Shown here piece by piece: positions 1 through 3,504 of a DNA stretch of 6,224 nt (position 1 is its first letter; each line of letters opens with the position of its first letter). The position numbers and the translations under genes were made by a program. This DNA is from an uncultured Collinsella sp. Lineage in GTDB: Bacteria; Actinomycetota; Coriobacteriia; Coriobacteriales; Coriobacteriaceae. The notes beneath the pieces were generated by a model that did no database searches, was not told the origin of the DNA, and saw nothing but the letters and a program-made list of their open reading frames with translations. The stretch is from positions 1-6,224 of the forward strand of contig URKU01000108.1 of assembly GCA_900548515.1 (NCBI GenBank), read 5' to 3'.

Positions 1-211
1 GCAGCGGCTTGCCTGCGGCACGGTCGGCATCCACGCGCGCGGCGGCCTCGAGCGCAAGCTCGGGCGACACCTGCAGGAATGCCTGGACCCCGCCCTCGCG
101 CGCCTCGATGGCGGCAAGGGAGGCCTGGGCCACCTCGGTAGCGGTAAAGTCGCCGGCGGCAACGCCCGCAGCGATCTGGGCGGCGGTAAGGGAATCGAAG
201 CTCTGCGCCAT
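1..211 (-). CDS. gatA: Glu-tRNA(Gln)/Asp-tRNA(Asn) amidotransferase subunit A, N-terminal fragment
   Basis: This is the first 70 codons of GatA; the rest lies beyond the left edge. GatA is the amidase subunit of GatCAB. It releases ammonia from glutamine so that misacylated Glu-tRNA(Gln) or Asp-tRNA(Asn) can be amidated in the cytoplasm. The visible N-terminus (MAQSFDSLTAAQIAAGVAAG, then an ATEVAQASLAAIEAREG helix and an AFLQVSPELALEAAARVDADRAAGKPL segment) matches the helical start of GatA. The Ser-Ser-Lys catalytic residues would lie further downstream and are not visible. The ATG shares one base with the gatC stop codon (TAATG), and a purine-rich GGGGGAG inside the end of gatC supplies the ribosome binding site, so translation is probably coupled to gatC. 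Identification relies on this N-terminus together with gatC upstream. Confidence 0.9.
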   Translation of the reverse strand, partial: MAQSFDSLTAAQIAAGVAAGDFTATEVAQASLAAIEAREGGVQAFLQVSPELALEAAARVDADRAAGKPL

Positions 212-522
212 TACTCGCTCTCCCCCTCTCCCAAAATGGACGGCACGCGGAAGTAGCGGTCGCGCGCGCTGCCGGCGTTTTCGAGCGCAACGTCGAGCGG
301 CAGGTCGCGCTCGGGCTCGCGCAGGTCATCGCCCATCACGTTGGACAGGCTTCCGATGGGATGGAACGTGGGCTCCACGTCGGGCAAGTCATATTGCAGG
401 ACGGGCTCGAGCATCTGGACGGCGTCGTTCAGGTAGGACGTCATCTGGGTGAGCTCGTCATCGGTCAGTGCGATCTTTGCGTACTCGGCGATGCCGCGCA
501 CGTCTTTCTCGCTGAGTGCCAT
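211..522 (-). CDS. gatC: Glu-tRNA(Gln)/Asp-tRNA(Asn) amidotransferase subunit C
   Basis: This encodes a 103-aa protein, the usual GatC size. GatC is the small subunit that wraps around GatA and GatB and stabilises the amidotransferase. The family pattern is clear: VRGIAEYAKIALTDDEL near the N-terminus, a helix with LNDAVQMLEPV, then DVEPTFHP, a central NVMGDDL (most homologues have NVMREDE or similar) and the C-terminal ARDRYFRVPSILGE that resembles the usual yFrVPkil block. I chose the ATG at 522 over the in-frame ATG at 540 because AAGGGAG sits six bases upstream of it and homologues begin close to this residue; the longer form would add only MRKGAP. The gene overlaps gatA by one base. A -10-like TATACT about 36 bases upstream of the ATG suggests it starts its own transcript, separate from the sortase upstream. 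Confidence 0.92.
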   Translation of the reverse strand: MALSEKDVRGIAEYAKIALTDDELTQMTSYLNDAVQMLEPVLQYDLPDVEPTFHPIGSLSNVMGDDLREPERDLPLDVALENAGSARDRYFRVPSILGEGESE

Positions 523-557
523 AGGCGCTCCCTTCCGCATAACAGATAAACCGCTCT

Positions 558-563
558 AGTATA
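558..563 (-). promoter_or_regulatory. Candidate -10 box for gatCA
   Basis: The minus strand reads TATACT here, five of six matches to TATAAT, about 36 bases upstream of the gatC ATG. This would give a 5' leader of roughly 30 bases. The -35 region is poor: the hexamer 17 bases upstream is TGCTTC. The spacer between the sortase and gatC also contains a likely terminator, which fits a separate promoter for gatCA. Confidence 0.45.
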
Positions 564-680
564 CAGGGCAACACCGGCTTGAAGCAGGCGCTTTACCCAA
601 ATGCAGCGAAAACGTAACGAGGACGGCGACTGGAAGGGCGCGACCCGGCGGACCTGCGGCGAAAACCGTCCCACCCACAA

Positions 681-748
681 CAAAAACCGTCCCAACATTC
701 AACGTTTTTCGGCAAAATCGCGTTTTTCATCGAATGTTGGGACGGTTT
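681..748 (-). terminator. Likely intrinsic terminator of the sortase transcript (17-bp stem plus U-tract)
   Basis: Read on the minus strand, the perfect 17-bp stem (748-732 with 700-684) ends in GGTTT and continues with two more T before a G, giving a run of five U at the 3' end, partly within the stem. On the plus strand the stem is followed by GGAAG after only three T, so termination should favour minus-strand transcripts leaving the sortase gene. The 31-base loop is long for a classical terminator, so efficiency is uncertain. Confidence 0.5.
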
Positions 749-758
749 GGAAGCCCCG

Positions 759-787
759 ACCACCACAAAGGGCCACTTTGTGGTGGT
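759..787. repeat. Perfect 12-bp hairpin just after the sortase stop codon
   Basis: ACCACCACAAAG (759-770) pairs perfectly with CTTTGTGGTGGT (776-787) around a five-base loop. It begins 12 bases after the sortase stop codon. Neither strand has a U-tract directly after it, so alone it is a poor intrinsic terminator. It could protect the mRNA 3' end or act with the larger hairpin beside it. Confidence 0.6.
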
Positions 788-799
788 TCTGAACAATGG

Positions 800-1732
800 C
801 TATGCCGAGGCCTTGGCCTTGCGGCGTTTTCGGATCGCGTGGACCACGATGTCCAGCAGCAACAGCAGGATGGCCACAACCACGATGAGCACGGCAAACT
901 CGCGCTTGCCCCAGTGGCGGCCGGCCAGCGACTTTTGCTTGTCGACGTCCTTCTTGCTGTACTTGGTGCGCACGCAATGCACCAGCAGGCGATGGTCGTT
1001 TACGCCGTAGGGCGTGCAGGTGACGAGCGTCACCTTGTCGGCACCGGGCTCGATGGTCAGCGACTCCATCTCCTCGGGCAGCACGACCTCGGAGTCCACC
1101 ATCTTGTAGGCAAGCGTCTTGTTCATGGTGTGCAACAGCACCAGGTCGCCGGGCTCTAGCGAATGGATGTCGTCGAACATGCTCAGGTTCCGCATGCCCG
1201 AGTGCGCGGTGAGCACGCAATGCGTCGAGCTGCCGCCTACCGGCAGGCTCGTGCCCTCCAGGTGGCCGACGCCCGCCATAAGGACTTCCTCGCTCGTGCC
1301 GTGGTAGATGGGCATGCTCACGTCGATGGAGGGAATCTCGACCCAGCTCATCATGGGGTCTCGGTCAAAGATAAGCTGCTGATCGTAGGGCTCGATCTGG
1401 TCGGCGGGAAGTTCGGTGGCCTCGCCGGCAAGCTGCTCGTTAAAGGAGCGCGCCTGCAGTAGAATGCGCTCGCGCTCCTCTTCGGAGAGCGCGTCCACGG
1501 TGCTGGACACGGTGCTGATCTGGTTGAACACGCCCGAGGCCTCGAGCCGGTCCAAGATCCACGGCCAGGTCATAAGGCCCACGCCAATAAGGATGATGAC
1601 GATAGTGATGAGCCGATCAGCCCAGCGCGGCAGCCGCTTGCGACGACGCTTGGGTTTGGGCTTGGGCTGCGGGCCCGGCGTGCCGTTATCCGCGGTGTTA
1701 TTGCCCTTCATATGTTTGGCGCCCTTCACCAT
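800..1732 (-). CDS. Class C sortase (pilus-polymerising transpeptidase)
   Basis: This encodes a 310-aa membrane-anchored cysteine transpeptidase. Class C sortases cleave the sorting signal of pilin subunits between Thr and Gly and link them to a lysine of the next subunit on the outer membrane face. Visible features: a basic proline/lysine-rich cytoplasmic head (about 20-40), a first membrane helix (41-60), the sortase barrel with IPSIDVSMPIYHG and GVGHLEGTSLPVGG, catalytic His177 in LTAHSG, catalytic Cys239 in TLVTCTPYG, Arg248 in NDHRLLV, and a second membrane helix (about 280-297) followed by RKRRK. Two membrane segments and the TLVTCTPYGVN block are class C hallmarks. The usual DP(F/W/Y) lid motif is not obvious; the nearest is DPM at 125-127. 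The ATG at 1732 is preceded by AGGAG nine bases away; an internal ATG at 1711 is less well placed. The likely substrates are the two surface proteins upstream, but two other genes lie between. Confidence 0.93.
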   Translation of the reverse strand: MVKGAKHMKGNNTADNGTPGPQPKPKPKRRRKRLPRWADRLITIVIILIGVGLMTWPWILDRLEASGVFNQISTVSSTVDALSEEERERILLQARSFNEQLAGEATELPADQIEPYDQQLIFDRDPMMSWVEIPSIDVSMPIYHGTSEEVLMAGVGHLEGTSLPVGGSSTHCVLTAHSGMRNLSMFDDIHSLEPGDLVLLHTMNKTLAYKMVDSEVVLPEEMESLTIEPGADKVTLVTCTPYGVNDHRLLVHCVRTKYSKKDVDKQKSLAGRHWGKREFAVLIVVVAILLLLLDIVVHAIRKRRKAKASA

Positions 1733-1770
1733 CGCCGGTCACTCCTCTAAAGCTCAGGTTGCCTAAACAA

Positions 1771-1776
1771 ATAATA
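1771..1776 (-). promoter_or_regulatory. Weak candidate -10 box for the sortase gene
   Basis: The minus strand reads TATTAT about 40 bases upstream of the sortase ATG, inside the 122-base spacer after the HTH gene. No convincing -35 box sits 16-18 bases upstream. The spacer holds only short stems (for example GACCG with CGGTC) and no clear terminator, so read-through from the HTH gene is an equally good explanation for sortase transcription. Confidence 0.25.
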
Positions 1777-1854
1777 GCCGATTAGCGAGTTCCTATCCCG
1801 GACAACGCAGCCAGGACCGAAGCACCGCCTACGGTCGGAATTCTTGAAGACCTT

Positions 1855-2823
1855 CTACAGCGCTTCCTGCCATGGATATTCCTTTCCAAACATGTGATCA
1901 AGTTCAAGCTGAATTCGTTCGTCGTCGATTGCCGCCAAAGATAGCGCAAGTGAGATGTCGTCGATGCGAGAGGAGTCAGCAACCACAGGCGCATAGCGCC
2001 ACACTTGGATCATCGCCGTTTCGTTGTCTGGCAGTTCCCCTTCTGCGACTTCAAGGTCACGCAGCTCACGCCATGCACTTCTTAAGACAGCCTTTTGCTC
2101 CATGCTCGGCGCAGCGAGCATCGAACGCGCAGCGAGCGCCGTCTCGCCAGCGTCAGCAAGGCGGTCGACCTGTGGTGCCTTCCTTGCAAAAATAACCTTC
2201 GAGACAGGCGAGGAAAGCTCTGCCATGTGCTCATTGAGCAGAAGATCCACGGCCGCGGGGAACACAATGACACGCCGTTCGCGCCGCTCGCGCCTTGCGA
2301 GCCCCCTGTCTACAAGCTCGGTTATGGCCTCACTCGCGCGGCTTGCCGAAATCCCAAGCGCACGACAAAGGTCATCGGGATGATACGACTCCTGGTTTGC
2401 TCCCCAGATTGCGGTAGCCTGCGCGTTGGGTGACATCTTGGTCGCGCGATTATGAAATCTAGTGCCGCCCCTCTCCGTGCAGGCCGCGCCCATAAATGGA
2501 AGAAAGGCCTGTCTACCAGAGCAAACAAAGGGGATTCCTTGTGCGACCAATGCCTTGCGTTGGCGCGCATCGGCATCAGGAAACGAAACGACGACAGGAG
2601 CCTCCGCACGCAAGGCTAACTGGCTATAGACTCTCTTAGCCTCGGGAAGTCCTACGCCAGCAGGCAAACTTGCAAGCAAAAAAGAAAAACCATTTGCGTC
2701 AACGGCGCGGACCTCAATCGACCGTAGATGCAGTGGCAAGTGTGCGGATCCAGGCCAAGTTTTAGCCTTGGCGGAGAGGCCTAGTGCTTCTTGTAAGTAG
2801 GTAAGCGCTTCGTTCATTTCCAT
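1855..2823 (-). CDS. Winged-helix (MarR/AbiEi-like) protein of unknown function
   Basis: This encodes a 322-aa soluble protein with no signal peptide or membrane segment. Three parts can be seen. Residues 1-125 form an alpha/beta region ending in GIPFVCSGRQAFLPFMGAA. Residues about 141-188 look like a winged helix: SYHPDDLCRALGISASRAS, a recognition-helix-like EAITELVDRGLARRE, and a basic wing (RRERRVIVFP). Residues 240-322 end in QVWRYAPV, DDISLALSLA and DDERIQLELDHMFGKEYPW. I recall low-GC Gram-positive proteins with the same order of blocks (GIPF...LPFLG, an HTH, then SL.LSL...DERV...W), often annotated as MarR-like or AbiEi-like, but I cannot verify this. No AbiEii-type nucleotidyltransferase partner is adjacent. 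The start is uncertain between ATG at 2823 and ATG at 2817, as neither has a strong ribosome binding site. It has its own promoter with a palindrome over the start site, which suggests autoregulation. Its GC content looks lower than that of the sortase and gat genes, consistent with acquisition. Confidence 0.75.
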   Translation of the reverse strand: MEMNEALTYLQEALGLSAKAKTWPGSAHLPLHLRSIEVRAVDANGFSFLLASLPAGVGLPEAKRVYSQLALRAEAPVVVSFPDADARQRKALVAQGIPFVCSGRQAFLPFMGAACTERGGTRFHNRATKMSPNAQATAIWGANQESYHPDDLCRALGISASRASEAITELVDRGLARRERRERRVIVFPAAVDLLLNEHMAELSSPVSKVIFARKAPQVDRLADAGETALAARSMLAAPSMEQKAVLRSAWRELRDLEVAEGELPDNETAMIQVWRYAPVVADSSRIDDISLALSLAAIDDERIQLELDHMFGKEYPWQEAL

Positions 2824-2835
2824 CTTTTCGCTTAG

Positions 2836-2853
2836 TTCCAGTTAATATTGGAA
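2836..2853. promoter_or_regulatory. Candidate operator palindrome over the HTH gene start site
   Basis: TTCCA (2836-2840) and TGGAA (2849-2853) form an inverted repeat with an eight-base centre. It overlaps the last base of the -10 box and covers the predicted transcription start. A second inverted repeat, TTTCG (2865-2869) with CGAAA (2877-2881), lies around the -35 position. Either is a natural place for a winged-helix dimer to bind, most simply the product of the gene itself. Binding is inferred from position and symmetry alone. Confidence 0.35.
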
Positions 2854-2858
2854 TTATA
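2853..2858 (-). promoter_or_regulatory. -10 box for the HTH gene
   Basis: The minus strand reads a perfect TATAAT, 29 bases upstream of the ATG at 2823, in a distinctly AT-rich stretch. The -35 region is weak (TTTCGT at 17-base spacing), which is common for promoters that depend on or are blocked by a regulator. The predicted start of transcription falls near 2846. Confidence 0.55.
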
Positions 2859-2947
2859 CATAATTTTCGGAAATAACGAAATTTCTATCAGGTATGGACC
2901 CGCATTTGAGTTTTCAAAATATCTCGAATCAACTGAGCGATTCGGGA

Positions 2948-2953
2948 TACAAT
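2948..2953 (+). promoter_or_regulatory. Candidate -10 box for the plus-strand small RNA
   Basis: TACAAT matches TATAAT at five of six positions and lies in an AT-rich stretch upstream of a structured segment that ends in a plus-strand terminator. The predicted start would be near 2960. The hexamer 17 bases upstream (CGAATC, 2925-2930) is a poor -35 box. A shifted alternative, TATAGA at 2957-2962, cannot be ruled out. Confidence 0.35.
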
Positions 2954-2959
2954 GTTTAT

Positions 2960-3056
2960 AGAAAACGACGCATCCCGCGTAAGTGTTAAGGAGCGCGGGC
3001 AGCCTAGTTTTCTAACGTGTTAAACGGCCGGGCTGCAACCCCGGCCGTTTTTATTT
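2960..3056 (+). ncRNA. Candidate small RNA convergent to the 49-aa protein gene
   Basis: There is no plus-strand gene here, yet a strong plus-strand terminator ends at about 3056 and a -10-like box lies at 2948-2953, which together outline an RNA of about 95 bases. Visible structure: a CCCGCG/CGCGGG stem (2974-2979 with 2994-2999), a short TAAC/GTTA stem just before the terminator, and the 11-bp terminator stem. GCAGCC (2999-3004) is also complementary to GGCTGC (3031-3036) in the terminator's left arm and loop, so an alternative fold is possible. No ATG with a ribosome binding site is present. Its 3' end overlaps the stop codon of the convergent small-protein gene by the terminator. Its 5' end carries an element that also occurs in that gene's leader. 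I do not recognise it as a known RNA family. Confidence 0.45.
3022..3056 (+). terminator. Strong intrinsic terminator, plus strand, possibly bidirectional
   Basis: AAACGGCCGGG (3022-3032) pairs perfectly with CCCGGCCGTTT (3040-3050) around a seven-base loop, and the plus strand continues TTATTT. The plus strand is therefore the favoured direction. On the minus strand the same hairpin starts right after the TAA of the 49-aa gene and is followed by AACACG, after three T that are part of the stem, so it would be a weaker terminator for that gene. Confidence 0.85.
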
Positions 3057-3200
3057 GCGCTTGCGGCGCAAACGCCGAGAACCGTCCGCACCGCGCGAGC
3101 GCCTACGGACCTTAAACCGAACCTCATACGAGTCAAAAAACGCGATGACGAACGTGCCCACCGCCGCGAGGGCGGCGAGCGCGTTAAGGAATTTCAGCAT
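3051..3200 (-). CDS. 49-aa membrane protein with a highly basic tail
   Basis: This is a small gene that I do not recognise by name. Its start is well defined: GGAGGT ends six bases before the ATG at 3200, one of the strongest ribosome binding sites in the window. Residues 2-22 form one hydrophobic helix (LKFLNALAALAAVGTFVIAFF), followed by DSYEVRFKV and a tail in which Arg and Lys dominate (RRRSRGADGSRRLRRKRK), so the tail should lie on the cytoplasmic side or contact nucleic acid or membrane phospholipid. A longer in-frame reading from 3305 lacks a comparable ribosome binding site and would add unlikely sequence. The stop codon abuts a GC-rich hairpin shared with a candidate antisense-oriented RNA. 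The size, single helix and charged tail resemble type I toxins of Gram-positive bacteria, but small membrane proteins of other kinds look similar. It follows the pilin terminator, so it is probably transcribed separately. Confidence 0.7.
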   Translation of the reverse strand: MLKFLNALAALAAVGTFVIAFFDSYEVRFKVRRRSRGADGSRRLRRKRK

Positions 3201-3266
3201 TTGGGGACCTCCGATCGAGTCGTCGGCCGCCCGCGCACGGGATGCGTCGCAAGGGTATTTACTGCG

Positions 3267-3296
3267 AATGTATGCACCAAAAGCTGGTAAACGCAA
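3267..3296 (-). promoter_or_regulatory. Candidate promoter of the 49-aa protein gene
   Basis: On the minus strand, TTGCGT (3296-3291) and TACATT (3272-3267) are separated by 18 bases. They match the consensus at three or four of six and four of six positions. Transcription would start near 3260, giving a leader of about 60 bases that includes the CGACGCATCCCG element and a CCCG/CGGG stem before the ribosome binding site. The promoter lies downstream of the pilin terminator. Confidence 0.35.
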
Positions 3297-3365
3297 TAAT
3301 TGCAAACATCTGTTCGATATTCATACGCTTGATCCATCGGGCAATGGAAGCTGCCTGTGTTGTCC

Positions 3366-3404
3366 AAAAAGAACGGGGCAAACTCCAGTGTGGAGTCTGC
3401 CCCG
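3366..3404 (-). terminator. Strong intrinsic terminator after the pilin gene
   Basis: Read on the minus strand, a 14-bp stem (3404-3391 with 3387-3374; CGGGGCAGACTCCA and its partner, with one G-U pair) closes a three-base loop and is followed by TTCTTTTT. The G-U pair exists only in the minus-strand RNA; in the plus-strand RNA the same position is an A-C mismatch. It lies about 100 bases after the pilin stop codon. The sequence between them (3405-3504) holds only a 6-bp CATCCC/GGGATG stem and no gene I can support. Confidence 0.9.
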
Positions 3405-3504
3405 AAAATAGAATGGCAAAGCAAGAACGTCGATGGACGAGAAAAGTGTCCGCAAGTCTCATGGCCATCACATCCCACCTGCCAAAGGGATGGGTGAGCG
3501 AGCG

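Larger units (their letters stand above)
662..787. repeat. Composite intergenic repeat with CCGTCCC motifs and two hairpins
   Basis: The spacer between gatC and the sortase is built of repeats. AAAACCGTCCCA occurs twice in direct orientation (662-673 and 683-694). A 17-bp perfect inverted repeat pairs 684-700 with 732-748 (AAACCGTCCCAACATTC against its complement) around a 31-base loop, and the loop region contains CGTTTTTC twice (703-710 and 721-728). Next to it a second perfect 12-bp hairpin pairs 759-770 with 776-787 (ACCACCACAAAG). Short reading frames through this region give low-complexity peptides with no ribosome binding site and I do not regard them as genes. I associate GGGACGGTTT inverted repeats with Collinsella intergenic DNA, as a REP- or MITE-like family; that is recollection, not a search result. 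Confidence 0.7.
2966..3249. repeat. Inverted copies of a bipartite element flanking the small-protein gene
   Basis: The 12-mer CGACGCATCCCG at 2966-2977 on the plus strand recurs exactly on the minus strand at 3249-3238. In each copy a second block follows: GCGCGGGCAGCC (2993-3004, plus strand) and GCGCGGGCGGCC (3236-3225, minus strand), matching at 11 of 12 positions. The blocks are 15 bases apart in the first copy and one base apart in the second. In each copy CCCG and CGGG can pair within the element. The copies face each other across the 49-aa gene, so convergent transcripts would each carry the same sequence near the 5' end. Confidence 0.75.

Noticed and set aside
662..748. A CRISPR array suggested by repeated CCGTCCC units
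   Set aside because: There are only two short direct copies plus one inverted copy, with no regular spacers and no cas genes.
465..796. Short open frames of 60-80 codons through the repeat region between gatC and the sortase
   Set aside because: Their coding capacity comes from the CCGTCCC repeats; none has a ribosome binding site or protein-like composition.
699..1220. A 173-codon minus-strand open frame overlapping the sortase end and the repeat
   Set aside because: It is out of frame with the sortase, has an arginine/histidine-rich translation typical of a shifted GC-rich gene, and runs through the hairpins.
3259..3324. A 21-residue hydrophobic peptide frame (MNIEQMFAIIAFTSFWCIHS...) upstream of the 49-aa gene
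   Set aside because: There is no Shine-Dalgarno sequence, and it overlaps the better-supported promoter of the 49-aa gene. It could be a leader peptide if transcription starts further upstream, but nothing else supports it.
3194..3478. A 94-codon minus-strand open frame between the pilin and the 49-aa gene
   Set aside because: It spans the strong pilin terminator at 3366-3404 and its translation has no recognisable feature.
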